A DNA stretch of 64,000 bases from contig JAEPRB010000003.1 in assembly GCA_016758965.1 (NCBI GenBank), forward strand, positions 434,001 through 498,000, given 5' to 3'. Below the pieces are notes generated by a model. That model worked only from the letters and a program-made list of their open reading frames with translations, ran no database searches and had not been told where the DNA came from. The translations under genes were made by a program, and so were the position numbers. Positions 51,396 to 63,870 of the stretch are shown piece by piece; the stretch's first letter is position 1; every line of letters begins with the position of its first letter. The DNA is from Circinella minor. Taxonomy: Eukaryota > Mucoromycota > Mucoromycetes > Mucorales > Lichtheimiaceae.

Positions 51396-51929
51396 TTACT
51401 AATATGATATTTCAAACAAATAACAGAAAAAAAAAATTCCTTTTTACTTACAAATTTTGCCTTTTCAGCTTCATAACGCTTCTTATCCGCTTCTGCCTTA
51501 TCTTTATAGGGCTATAATAATAATAATAATAAAGATTTATTAAGATTTATTTATAAAAGAAAATTATATACCCTCTTCATCATCTATCAAAAATTAATTA
51601 TTATATCTTTACCTGCTTGTCATCTTCACTCATACTCTTCCATCTTTCACCAAGTATTTTTCCAATTTGACCTAAAATAATTGTTATTATTAATACTTGT
51701 TTGATGATGAACATATAATATTATCATTTGCCATGGCAACGAGAATAATCAACGTACCAAATGCAGCATCTGGATTCTCTTGTTGAACATTGGTTCGTTG
51801 TGCTTGTGAAAAGAACATATATGCTGACAAGCCGCGCTTTGGTGCATTTGGATCCTTTTTTCCTCTTTTACTTCGCTTAGTATCGGCACCTTTAGCACCT
51901 TTAGTACTTGCTCTTGATTCTTTTGGCAT
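51396..51929 (-). CDS. NHP6-like HMG-box chromatin protein
   Basis: Exons are 51758-51929, 51613-51671, 51452-51511 and a terminal 51396-51398, giving 97 residues. A basic N-terminus (ending [13 protein letters not shown]) precedes a single HMG box: [35 protein letters not shown] and [20 protein letters not shown]. This is the layout and size of yeast Nhp6, which bends DNA and works with FACT. The last intron (donor GTAAGT, acceptor ATTAG) would put the stop TAA directly after the splice. If that intron is not removed, the protein gains about 32 unrelated residues before the next stop. Confidence 0.92.
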
Positions 51930-53036
51930 GTTTGAACTCTTTTTTTTTTGTGACGCGTAAGATAAATATATTAAGTTAATACAATAACAAATGAAGAAAG
52001 AGAGCGCGTTTTTTTTTATAAAGATATTAATGAACTATATATGTTTCAATAACAAAATTCTCTTTTTTTTTTTTATTACGCGCTTATCTTTTGGAAGAGA
52101 GTTAAAAATAAAATAAAAACTTACTAGTATTGAAAAATAAAAGTGAAAAGTAAGAAAGAAAAGAAAGAAAGAAAAAAAAAAGGCGTGAGCTAAAGGCTGG
52201 AAGGGTAAAGAAAAAAAAAAGTAAGGGTTGTGTACCTCTGTCCGGTCTGTGATATTATATGTGCACTAAATGGTAATATATTACAGTTTGGGGGGGGGGA
52301 TTACCTGCCTTTTTATTATGAAAGACTTTCTCTCTCTATACTCAGCAGAAAAAACTAATATAATAAGGGGGTGGGCAAAAAAAAAACTTGTTGGGTCAAG
52401 TGCGAATATGCTCTATATGTATATATGGAAGCGCGCTCCTGTGTGTGTAGGCGCTTAATATAATATTAAAGAGTGAATACCCACCCATCCTGCTGACTAG
52501 ACATGTATTTTTTTTTTTTTTTTGTGTGTGCGCTTTTTTTTTTATTATTATGTTACTCTCTCCTCATGTAAAAATAAAGAAATTGTTATTATTTATTGCA
52601 AATATGGCGATATATCCTCGGCTAAAAGCTTCAAGCGGGAATAAAAAAATAACAATAATAATAATCACAACTTTTGTTGTTGTGTTGTTGATTTATTCTC
52701 TTATTTTGTTATAACAGCAACAAGTAACAAGCAAACAGTTTAGTTAAATTTGAGTGAGTGAGAAAGTGCAAAGGAGGGGGGGTGTATTATAAGTGTGCGT
52801 GCGTGTGTGTATGTGAAATAAGTCACTCTCACCGAATGTGTTTGTGTGTACGAAAGAGGGGTTGCGCTTGTGTACGGAATTCCCTAATTATTTTTAATCT
52901 CACACATGCGCCCAGTACACGGCGGCTCTCACTTTTTCAGTCTGCATCATAACACCCAATGCATGTTTTGTGTGACACACGCAGCCTTTTTTTATTATTA
53001 CGCTCCCCCATCTCCCATCCTCGGTCTAATAAAATT

Positions 53037-53069
<33 letters not shown>

Positions 53070-53239
53070 AATGTACATATACAAAACACACTACAATTAA
53101 AAGTTTTTAACTTTTGCTGATACGTTCATTTATATATTCAAAACGTTTTATCTACAGCTAGCAAGAGCATATGTAAAAACCAAAAAAAGAAACTCAAGCC
53201 GAGATAAAGGGTATAATTGGCTTCACATAATATTTGTTA
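51930..53239. other. Intergenic, promoter of the HMG gene, with simple repeats
   Basis: No gene is seen. CT/GA-rich and GTGT-rich stretches occur near 52140-52250 and 52760-52830, and a (CA)n microsatellite at 53039-53066. Pyrimidine tracts on the minus strand fit a fungal promoter. Confidence 0.5.
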
Positions 53240-55198
53240 CTATATACAATATTGTTGATTATTTAAAACGTTTGTGATATCATTTGCAAAGGCTTTATGA
53301 ATAGGATATGTAGGATGAAGCTCATCTATAATTAATAATTAAAAAAAAACAAAGTAAGTAAATGATATTAGGCTTGTTTTTTTATTTCTTTCTTTACCTT
53401 CATAAAAATATCTGTTATAAAAAAAAAAAAATTGGAAAATTAATGAGTATGTTCTCTTTCTTTTCACCCCCTCTTTTTTCTACTCAGCCCGATTTCACCC
53501 ACCCATCTGCCCCCCGCCTCCTTTTTTTTTTTTTTTCTTTTTCTTTGTAACGGAAAAAAAATATTTACTTTTCTAATGGAAGGCAATTTGTTTGATCTTT
53601 TCCACAATAATGAGTTGTATCTTGAATACCAAATTGCTCAGCATTATTTAAATAATACGTAAAATGTTCATGGGCATCAATCTTAATAAAAGTTACATCT
53701 TGATGTTTAGTTTTAAAAGCTGTGATATAATTATCAATCATTTCATTGTATTGTGTAATTCTTGGACCAAGTGTTTGAGCTTGTGGTGAGAATTTAGGTG
53801 AACGTTCAAAAGGTGGGACATTGATAATCATAAATGTTTTTAAACCGCCATTGTATAAGAGGTTCTATATATATATATTTTTCAGTTGTAAATTCCATTG
53901 ATAAATATAAACTTCAATTTTTTTGACGTTTTTAAGGATCATTCTTGATTTTTTTTTTTTTTTTTTACCAGTTGAGTAAAATATTGGTCTAGATTTTTGG
54001 TAAATAAATTCGGAATTTCTGCCTATGGAAAAGATAATGACAAAAGGAAAAAAAAAATTAAGTAAAAGTTGTCTAGTATGTATCATAGCACTAAAAAAAA
54101 AATCTTCCTTACATTGCTTGTATTTAACGATCTTCCAACATCATTGATACTATATGAAAAATAAAAAGAAAAGCCCAATTATAATTATAGTTATAATTTA
54201 GCATCCAGGAGAAAAAGAGAGAGAAAGAAATATGGTTTACATAAGAGTATATCATATTTTATATTTTAAATACTTTACCCAAACCAAATAGCTGTTAATG
54301 CTCTAGTATATTGAACTTGAGGTTTGATATTATTTTGCCATTGCTTTGTTTGAGTTACAAAATCTGCTATCGATGGCTCCCAAGATGCAACTAATAATTG
54401 ATCAACAGTGGCACCATTATACGCCAAATTAAATAAGTGAGCAGGACAATCTTGTGGTCGACCTTCATAACAACTGGTAAGATACTCGTTCCAATTGGCA
54501 CCTCCAGATGTTGTCTAAACAAATAGTTGTTATTAGTAAACAAAATAAAAACAACAATAGCAATAATAATAAATAAAAAAAAAAGGTAAAACAAAAAACA
54601 AATGGATTCATATACTTCTCCACAACGGCCCCCCTTTTTTCCTGCCATTTTTGCTCCACCCCTACCAATCCCTTCGTCTTTTCATAATACTATGACAACC
54701 TACAATATATTTTTCTCTCCTCAAATATCTATCCATTGTAAAATACATAGCTGCTATTTCTTCTCTATACTAAATTATCCTCCCGTACAAATATGCACAC
54801 ACAAAGATAGGGAGAAATACATGTTGCTTACCCCATCACGTATAATTGGATTATTGGTAACTGAATCGGAAGATTCAAAAAGACTCCATGTTTTATCATT
54901 TCCTTTTTCTCCATGCACTGCAGTGTATGAATCCCCAAAGACAAAACTAATTTTTTTGTGTTTATACATAATAATAAATATAGATTATTATTGTTATCAT
55001 TAATATCATTATTATTTTGAGTTTATATTATAATAATAAAATGAAAAAAAAATCTTACATAGTATCAAATTGATTTGAACATGAAGAAGGTGGAGCACGT
55101 CTAACTAATGAATCCAATACAGGTGCTGATTGTACGCACCATATTAAAATGGAAATGTTGATTATAATTGATAAAATCAAATAATTGTATTGTTGCAT
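53240..55198 (-). CDS. Secreted GDSL/SGNH-family esterase (CE16-like)
   Basis: Eight exons (55059-55198, 54832-54946, 54279-54514, 54113-54149, 53969-54022, 53569-53864, 53398-53411, 53240-53325) encode 325 residues. Residues 1-24 form a signal peptide (hydrophobic LILSIIINISILIW, then CVQSAP). SGNH blocks are in order: FVFGDSYTAV (Ser53), AYNGATVD, WFGINDVGRS (Asn166) and DELHPTYPIH (Asp298, His301). This is the catalytic set of fungal GDSL esterases such as acetylesterases of carbohydrate esterase family 16. The likely job is release of acetyl groups from plant or microbial glycans outside the cell. Exon 7 is a 14 bp micro-exon; skipping it would shift the frame before the catalytic His. 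Confidence 0.9.
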
Positions 55199-58100
55199 AT
55201 TGTTATTATTATTATGTATTATATATTAAATATGGTACTTTTTTTTAAAAAAAAATGTCAAGTAGTAATAGTGGATATGTATAAAGAAAAAAAAAAAAAA
55301 AAAAAGGTAAATATGAAAGAGGAAAAAGAAGTTCTTGCTTTTTAAACTTGTTTGAGATCGTTGAATAATTTTCTTTTCCAAAAAAAAAATAAAAAATATG
55401 GACATCATAGTATTTTATATACTATTTATATACTATTTTTCTTTCTTACGGATAAAGTACTGTATAAATATACGTAAAAACATTTGTGATGCAGGACCAA
55501 CTTTTTTGCTGCATATGCTTAGGAGGTGATGCATGTTTTTATAGAATTGAATATTCCAATTCGGTAACAACGACATGGCGAAGCAAAAATATCAACAAAG
55601 GTTCAACCTTTTTTTCTTTTTGTGTTTAAGTAAACAATGTTTTACTTCCTCTTATGATCATTTGTTATGAATAATTTAATCTCTTTTTACTATTGTATAT
55701 TTAATGAATATTGCTTGGTTTGGCTTACAAAAGATGATACAAATCATTGCCAAGTACTGTATAACATAATTTATTCGCATTACTTAGCAACAGTATTCAT
55801 AGTTGCTTCAATTGCTTTTTATTGTTTACTACTATTAGCGGCAGTACTAGGTTATTAGTAATACCAAAGGACCTGATTTGATGGTAGTACGTAGCGCTCA
55901 GCAGCGGAATCGTTGCATTAAAAAATGACCAGGCGGTGTAAAAGGTTAACCTTGACGGAGCCTCATCTCATAAATAGTTTTTTCCGACAGAGAATAATGA
56001 TTCATAATTGAATTGATTTGTTTACATGCATTATTAAAATAACAAAGCAAAAACAAAGAGAATAATTACAAGGATTGAAAGTTAATAAAAAATAACAATT
56101 AGAAGCTACATTTCTTTGATTTTCTTTCTTTTTTTTAAAAAAAAAAACAATGAAAGTACGTATCATATTATAAAAAGATGATGGTAACTATATAATTCCT
56201 ATTCAGGACATGTATCACCATCATCACTAAAGTTTTCAGAAAAAAAAAAGATGTTCTTCAAACAAAATATTTAGTAAGTTGTCTTTTTTTTTCCTTGCGT
56301 ACTTGAATAAGTTGTACGATAATGATCAATTTGGTACATAAACAAATCATAATTGCTAATAATGACGATCTTTCTTTTGATAAATATAGAATTGAATAAG
56401 AGGGCAAGAAATACATAATACTTTTTGCCAATCATAATATACCGTCCTTTTATCCGACGCCATTTTCATCCTTGTAATAATATACTTTGGCTCGGCTGGC
56501 GTTTTCTGTTATTATAGAAAAAAAAAAGTTACTATTGTGTCACAATCAAAAAGTTTAAAATAAAAATAAATAATAAAGAGTAAAAATGGAAGTTACTTTA
56601 CTTTTAGAAATGTTTATTGTATTTTATTATTTCGTTGTTGAACTTTATCATGACGGTTTAAATATTCTTTCTTGATGCCAAGAAAATGGTCTTCATATTA
56701 TTGGGCTTCTTGCAGGCGCAACTTCTTTTTTCCCTTTAAGATCAGATCTATTAAAAAAAAAAACTATTTTTTTTGGGAAATTTGTAATACAAAGGCTTTT
56801 CATCTCTCTCATAAACCAAGAATGGTATAATTAGTACAAAAATAGTAATTAATAATTTTGTCAACTTATGCACAACTTTTTCTTTATGCATAATAATGAT
56901 GTCAAATTATCTGACTATTATATAATCACGTACTGTATACATTACGTATAAATTACTTAGTCATTGATTATTTTTTTTTCCAAAGAATACGTAATAATTT
57001 TCCAGCTTGTTTATTATTTCAAATAAAAAAAATTGGTAAAGCACAAAAAAAATATTAACTGTATATTTTTTTTTCTACTTAACTGCTACCTTTTTTTATA
57101 ACTATATGGTTCTTCCCATAAAGACTATCATAATAATCTAGGGGTTTTACAATTCTCTTCCAAGAGAAGAGTATATATCATATATTGCTACGTACGTACC
57201 ATGGCCACGCCTCAGTGAAACGACTTTAACTTGATAAATTGTATTTTTGTAGCATGTTAGCAGACTCGTTCTCCTATACTATTGTGACATTACACCAAAA
57301 AGTCACTACGTTGTTGAAAAATCAAGGATAGTCTATAGTTTTAGACTTCAACTTTTTAACCCTGCTGTCGTACGTAAGCTATTATGACACTTTAAGTTTT
57401 TCTGTATAATATACAGAGGCACAATTAACAGCACATGTAAAAGTGTAGCAATAATATACATTGTCGTTTATATTTGAAGATAAGAATATTATATGCAGTT
57501 CCAAATATATTAATACCTTATATAGAACTAATTAACAATATATAGCAGAACCGAGATATTTACATTAAACGCTTTAGTAAAGTATTATTTTGAATTTTGT
57601 GGGTAAATCATAGTACACCAATTAGCGATAATGAAAAATCTTTTACCAAGACGATCTATTATGAAAAGGAATGGAGAATAATAGTTTAATCTTTTTTATA
57701 CATATGGGCATATTATTCTATATCAACAAAGTATCAATACTGATATGTATCTTAAAAAGACGAACAGCATCTTTGAAATAATTTTACCCTATTGGCATTC
57801 CCCCAGATAACCATACTGTTGATGTTTTCTTTATTGATAGACGTAGTATAATACCTACAACATGAGTTTATTTTGATAATATCCTAGTTGTACTATGCAC
57901 CAATACGTAGTGACTGAATTCAAGTGTAAAAAATAAAGTATATTTCAAACTTTTGAACGCTTTTATTTTACTTACCTGAAAGTTGAGACGGAGCGCATAT
58001 ATGCCTTTGAAAATTCAAGCCGCTTACAGAGAAAAGTTTTTGTTCTTTAGAAAGATGGAATATTCTTCTCTCCCCCATTCACTCCTGGATTAAATAATAC

Positions 58101-59211
58101 TAAATGTACATTTTAACTGACATGTAAATACCCCTTAAATCTCGCCCAATTAAGATATGTACTAATCCCGTACTTTTTCTAAATAGTCTAGATTTTGCTA
58201 CAGGAGGTAGTGCCCTAGTAACAAAACTTCAATAACTAGGTCACAATATATAATAATAACAGTAATACTATATATGTTGTATATGTATATAATTGTTTAA
58301 GAAAAAGTTTAAGAATGAGAGGTATTCGTTTTTTTTATTATTTATTACAAGGTTTCAGGATTCCATTGAACATTTTACTTTCCAACTTAGTGGTACATAT
58401 GATATAAGTGTTTCATTTATTGGTGTAAAATAACCTTTTATATTTGTATTATGTAATACGCGGTCATATAAACCCCTAAACGCCTCACTGTGCTACATAG
58501 TATATGCTAAGGAACCGTTTATAGTGAGCTTATTATAGCTTATTATTATAAGATGTGATGATTTTCAGGGGTATAATTGAAGCAAAAAGAGTGGTTATAA
58601 GATTTCTCTCTACTATGTAGATATAGTTAATAAAATATACCACGATATCTTAAAAATATAAAGTAAAATAACATTACGTTTTGATTGTAATTTGTAGAAA
58701 AAACAAGCACGATTTGTGAACTTTATATATATGTTTTATAAGTAGTTTCGTTGTATCTTCATGTACTAATAGATGCAAAATATTAGTAGTACCAACATGA
58801 TAGAGTGCTGTGGTTAAGAAAAAGATAGAATACCAGTTGTGAAAGAAGTGAGTCAAAAACAAGTTTACACTTTAAGCTATTCTGGAAAGAAAAAATATAT
58901 TTCGACATTGAACATCCGTGATAGTCTACTTATAAATAAAAAAAATGTTTATTTTCCATTATGTTTAATGACTCTATAGATATTTAAATTAAAATATTAT
59001 GTTTCAATACAACTATTTATTACACACCCTGTAGTACATGATACCCAATGGTATTGCCAGTGAGTTGAGTTTGAATTTGGAAACAGCTTGATGGGGAGGG
59101 GGAGTCAGGGATAAATAGTAAAGTTATTAATTATTGGCAAAAGAGAAAAAAATGTATTTAGAACAGTAGTAAAAATGCTATTAACGGGAATTTTTCTTTA
59201 TTATCGATAAC
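55199..59211. other. 4 kb intergenic region, no intact gene
   Basis: The first part is the T-rich 5' flank of the esterase gene. The rest is AT-rich with no conserved frame on either strand. Short hydrophobic frames at 55667-55858 and 58674-58862 look like chance. Confidence 0.45.
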
Positions 59212-59617
59212 AGTAGCAACAATTTGGAATGTTCAAACAGCATCTACATTATTTGATAAAGTTAAACCCAGAGATGAATTGATATCAATTCCAATTGTTA
59301 GTGTACATTAGGCGGAATTGATGAGGGACTGCTTGTCGATAATAATGGTCAGCGTGTAGTTCCGTGCAATTCAACTGACTTTGTTCCAATTACGTTTATC
59401 AATATGGGTCTAGATGATTTTACATTGAGTCCACTTTTGTTAACTTTCTCTCGTGTGATAGATGTACAAGTCACGCGAATACTGTTACACATATCTGCAA
59501 GAAGCGAACTCACCTGTGAATGGTGTCATTCTTGGTTATGGATTTTTGCAACAATTTGTATCCGTTTATGATGCTGATAACAAGCGTGTCAAACTTGAAA
59601 GAGTCGTTCACGAATAG
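59212..59617 (+). pseudogene. Decayed aspartic protease, C-terminal half
   Basis: Three pieces in shifting frames read as one pepsin-family C-terminus. They are TASTLFDKVKPRDELISIPI, then GGIDEGLLVDNNGQRVVPC with FVPITFINMGLDDFTLSP, then VILGYGFLQQFVSVYDADNK followed by RVKLERVVHE and a stop at 59615. The VPCNS and ILG...F...VYD blocks match the family. Frameshifts and an in-frame TAG separate the pieces, and the catalytic half is absent upstream. It is therefore a relic of a secreted or vacuolar aspartic protease. Confidence 0.68.
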
Positions 59618-59701
59618 TAGATAGACATCATTTTATACTTTCTTGAAAATAATGTTATGATTTTTTTACAGCTTTATAAAATTATATATGATAATACAAA
59701 A

Positions 59702-60400
59702 ACTGTTTTTATTTTTATTTTTGAAGGCTTCAGTAATGACATTTTGAAATATTTATGTAATGGAAATATTGTGCTTATACTAATATTTAATTTTTATATG
59801 TTAATAGAAGCTTGCTATTACGGGATCCATCGACAAGCAGAATTTTCCAACATAAGTTCATTCTAACAAAAAAAATAACATTTGAAGACTATATCGCTAT
59901 CTTTCATACAAAATGTTTTTGTGTTTAAGGCTTGTGCTTGACTCATTCAACAAGATTAAAACAATATTTCATATGAGGATGTAATAGAAGTCTTGTTTAA
60001 GAATCAAAACCTTGGCTCTGGAGTCTACTATGAGCTACAAGACGAAGCTATGACTTTTAAAGTGATTTCTAGAAACTACTTTTATTCATACATATTTAAT
60101 ATGGTTGATTTGATTTTTTTTATCGTTTTGTACTATTATATTAGTGTCATCTTTTTTTTCCGTTCTACTATGTATGACGCATATTCTTTTTTCTTCCCTA
60201 TTTATATGGTATTTACTTTCTTCGTAATCTGTATTATATGAATTATTTCTTTATCCTATGTATAATAATCCTTTTTTCAGCTGCTCTTATGATCCCACCC
60301 ATTCAATATTATAATTCATATATTATTTTCTTGTACTTTCGTTTATTTATGACACAGCATAATATATTACGTACGTATTTACTGATATATGCCCACATTT
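59702..60400. repeat. Left arm of a ~700 bp inverted duplication
   Basis: This segment matches the reverse complement of 61211-61929 along its length with scattered substitutions and small gaps. Clear shared blocks are TTGAAGGCTTCAGTAATGAC, GACTCATTCAACAAGATTA, CATATGAGGATG, AACCTTGGCTCTGGAGTCTA, CTACAAGACGAAGCTATG and ATATTAGTGTCATC. In the left arm an open stretch reads VLFKNQNLGSGVYYELQDEA, so the duplicated unit may once have been coding. Confidence 0.8.
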
Positions 60401-60629
60401 ATTACCACTTTTTAATCTATGTCTTACTGCTTCGCTCCTTTGTTATTGGCTTCTTTGTATAGTTACAATATATTGCATTCTTTTATGATTTTTTGCTTCA
60501 GTGATTTTTAAATATATTTTATGGGTAGAAATGAAAAGAAACTCTATGTTCAATTGACACAGTATGTTAGATATATTGTCAATAAATATTTTCGAGATTG
60601 TGAATATCTTGAATAAAAGAAGAAGGGTA

Positions 60630-60705
60630 GACGAAGGGCGCGTCATGTTACTAAAGAATTGGCGCGCCCCTAGTCTGATTATGAATTTTTGGCGCGCCCG
60701 TAGTC
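60630..60705. repeat. GGCGCGCC-rich hairpin unit, copy 1
   Basis: GACGAAGGGCGCGTC (60630-60644) and GGCGCGCCCCTAGTC (60661-60675) are near-reverse complements around a 16-base loop. A third box, GGCGCGCCCGTAGTC, follows at 60691-60705. GC-rich boxes are sharply out of character with the AT-rich surroundings. A second copy lies at 62158-62244. Confidence 0.75.
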
Positions 60706-61210
60706 ATTCCCTTTATTTTAGTTGGTATCTCTTTTTTGTTTCCAAAAGTTCTATGTTTATATTCTACTGCTATCATGGGGAAAAATTACTCTGACAATAA
60801 AAGGAATGGTACTATTATCGATGAGAGAGCTGTATTTTTTACGTAAGCCTATATGAAATGCAAAAATACTCTGTATATCAACTATAACCAGGAGATGAAA
60901 AAGAAAGATGCACAGCGTAGGGATCTCACTAGCAGCGACAACCTGCAAAGTTGAACAAGATATCACAAGACAACAAAGACATGTATGGTAATCATAGCAG
61001 CTGTTGACAGAGCTTTGCCGTATTCAACCCTAAAATGACGAATACAAACAATGGAGTAACTTACGCACATTACAATTTTTGGTATCGATGCACGTTATGT
61101 TTTAATTTTCGAGGTCCATTTACTTTGCGCATGTACCACGCTATATCCAACGCAAATTTCTTGTACCTGTGGGTAATTAGGATAAAGACAATTCACTAGG
61201 ATGTAATGGT

Positions 61211-61929
61211 ACTAAATATGAGCATATATCAGTAATACGTACGTAAATATATTCTGTTGTGTCATAAATAAACGAAATTACAAGAAAAGAACATATGAAT
61301 TATGATATTGAATGGGAGGGGTCATAAGAGCTGCTGAAAAAAGGATTATTATCCATAGAATAATAAAGAAATAACTCATATAATACAGATTACGTCGAAG
61401 TAAGAAAATACCATATAAATAGGGAAGAAAAAAGAATATGGGTCATACAAAATAGAACGAAAAAAAAAAAGATGACACTAATATAATAGTACAAAACGAC
61501 AAAAAAAATCAAATCAATATAAATATGAATAAAAATAGCTTATAGGTAGAAATCACTTTTAAAAGCCATAGCTTCGTCTTGTAGCTCATGGTAGACTCCA
61601 GAGCCAAGGTTTTGATTCTTAAACAAGACTTCTTATTGCATCCTCATATGAAATATTGTTGTAATCTTGTTGAATGAGTCAAGCAGGAGCCTTAAACACA
61701 AGAACACTTTGTATGAAAGATAGCACCATAGTTTTCAAGAAATGTTATTATCTTTGTTAGAATGAACTTATGTTGGAAAATCCTGCTGGCTCATGGATCC
61801 CGTACGTAATAGCAAGCTTATATTAATATATACGTATAACATCAAATATTAGTATAAGTACAATATTTCCATTACATAAATATTTCAAAATGTCATTACT
61901 GAAGCCTTCAAAAATAAAAATAAAAACAG
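61211..61929. repeat. Right arm of the ~700 bp inverted duplication
   Basis: It is the reverse-complement partner of 59702-60400. About 810 bp of spacer separates the arms and contains hairpin copy 1. The two arms differ enough that the duplication is not recent. Confidence 0.8.
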
Positions 61930-62157
61930 TATATGATTTTTTAACTTTAAGAATTAATTCTTAATTTAATTTGATATATATACAATATACTTTAATAGGT
62001 CTTCAAATGGGTTGAAATTTCAAAGTATTACGATTCAACTGGTCTTTCATATTTTTATTCATAGTTCTTTTATTTAAAGTAGAGGAAAACCCAGTTTAAA
62101 TAAGACATGTTTCATATATTATAGCAGACTTGAACAAGAGCAAGCATAAATAAAACA

Positions 62158-62244
62158 GACGAAGGGCGCGCCATGTTACTAAAGTGCCGGCTCAGAATTG
62201 GCGCGCCCCTCGTCTGATTATGAATTTTTGGCGCCCCCGTAGTC
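62158..62244. repeat. GGCGCGCC-rich hairpin unit, copy 2
   Basis: This is the same unit as at 60630 and in the same orientation: GACGAAGGGCGCGCC (62158-62172) pairs with GGCGCGCCCCTCGTC (62200-62214) with one mismatch. The loop is 27 bases, 11 longer than in copy 1. The third box, GGCGCCCCCGTAGTC (62230-62244), has lost one G-C step. Flanking bases CATTCCCTT are also shared. Confidence 0.75.
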
Positions 62245-62544
62245 ATTCCCTTATTTAAAGTCCCTGTTAAACACAGTTCATAAGTTTGAAAGGAGAATAT
62301 TTAAAAACCTTGTTGGGATGACAAGGAAAAGGTTAAAAGAGAAAGAACTAGGTACATAAGGAGAGGTACAGAATTTCATAGGTTATGTAAATATGTTGGG
62401 GATAGATATGTACGTAAAGAGATGAAAAAAGCTTTTTTTTTTTAAAAAAAAAAGATAATTATAATATATATATTTATGTGGTCTTGAGGGCATGAGATAC
62501 CATTATAGAATTTCCTAATCTGGCTCAGGGAGTGGAGGATTGAT

Positions 62545-63165
62545 CTATTTTATATATGCTTGACCTGGTTGTGGATCGAGATACTGTTGCTGATTTGTTG
62601 AAGGATGTTGACATGTATCTAATTTGGCAAGTATTTGGTACACAATAGGCCATGTTTGTGTCAGATAGTTGATGCGTGATGAAGAAGGTGGTTTGGACTT
62701 TGGTAATTTATTTAAAAACGATGATAGTGGATCATTCGTGTGTCTTTGGTTGATGTTAAGCTGTTGGTGCAAGCTCAGACAATAAGTGGCATGATATTTG
62801 GTGAAGGTAGAATTGTTGCATTTGATACATTGTTTCGGTTTACCGCCTGGTAGCCATCCTATTCTCCATCTAATACATCGACTACGGTCCTTATTAGACA
62901 TAGGCATCCACATAATTGGGTCAACTCCTAATCTTGGTCGATTGACTGCTAATGTTTTTGATCTGGTTGTATCTGTTAGAATTGAAGTGAGATTATTGGC
63001 TCGGTGTTGATGGATTGCAGACTTTAATTCATTCTTACTGGGATTGTTGTGTTGTTGTACGATATATTTCCAAATAGGTGTTTGTTGTAGCTTTGTCCAT
63101 TGACTTGTTGATGGCAGGAGTAATACAGTAAGTGATATATAGCCACACTTTTTTACAATTTTTAC
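62545..63165 (-). pseudogene. 3' end of a probable non-LTR retrotransposon ORF (truncated)
   Basis: One open frame runs from a stop near 63168 to a TAG-type stop at 62545, about 205 codons, with no start-gene features. It contains WRIGWLPGGKPKQCIKC, then HATYCLSLHQQL and DPLSSFLNKLPKSKP. Trp-rich GWLPGG with a following Cys/His-rich segment resembles the C-terminus of reverse-transcriptase proteins of LINE-type elements in Mucorales, as I remember them. The reverse-transcriptase core is missing upstream, fitting the 5' truncation common for LINEs. The call rests on memory of the family and needs a search. Confidence 0.5.
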
Positions 63166-63870
63166 TTAAGAAAGATTTCGGAGCGTGTGTGATAATAATA
63201 CATATTACAATTCTTTATATAAACTTATTCATTTATTTTATTTTGGAATATTTTGCCAAATACGTAAAAAAAAAACATAGAACAGGAGAATTAAAGCTTT
63301 TTTCCAAATGTTGTTCTATTATCAATACCTCTTTAAAGTTGTACACACACTATAATTGATTTCTACGTATTAGTGATTTTATTACTATTATAGTCTGTCG
63401 ATATTTTAGTTGAAGGTTATTGAGTTTAAGTTGAACCTGTTATATTTCTAATTATAGTTATGATTACTGTTATATATAATGTTTTAAATACTTATATACT
63501 TTACCGAACAAAAGATAGTCTTACTGGGACATATCTACATTACATATCATACAGCAATACTATTTTTACGTATAAAGGGAGTGTATTATTACTATTTGAT
63601 AATTAACAGAGAGATATAATTATTTAGACTTGTCGTCAAATTTTGGTCTGTTTATATTATATTTAACCAATACCTGGGACACCATCAACAAATGTTTGTA
63701 AATGATAATAGATGTATTTAGATTGTATGGTATAAAATACGTAACGTAATAATCTCATCATGTCAAACTGTGAGATTTAAATTATTTAAATAACCTATTC
63801 AATAAAAAGTATATTTGATATTTCGCATGTTCTTGAATTCATAACAAATCATTATTCCAAAAGTCAAACT
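63166..63870. other. AT-rich region, nothing recognised
   Basis: No gene or clear repeat is seen. An open frame at 63132-63359 on the plus strand is hydrophobic chance sequence. Confidence 0.4.

Noticed and set aside
59993..60462. Two hydrophobic open frames in the left arm of the inverted duplication
   Set aside because: The matching right arm does not keep the same frames open, so they are not a present-day gene, although a short coding-like block may be ancestral.
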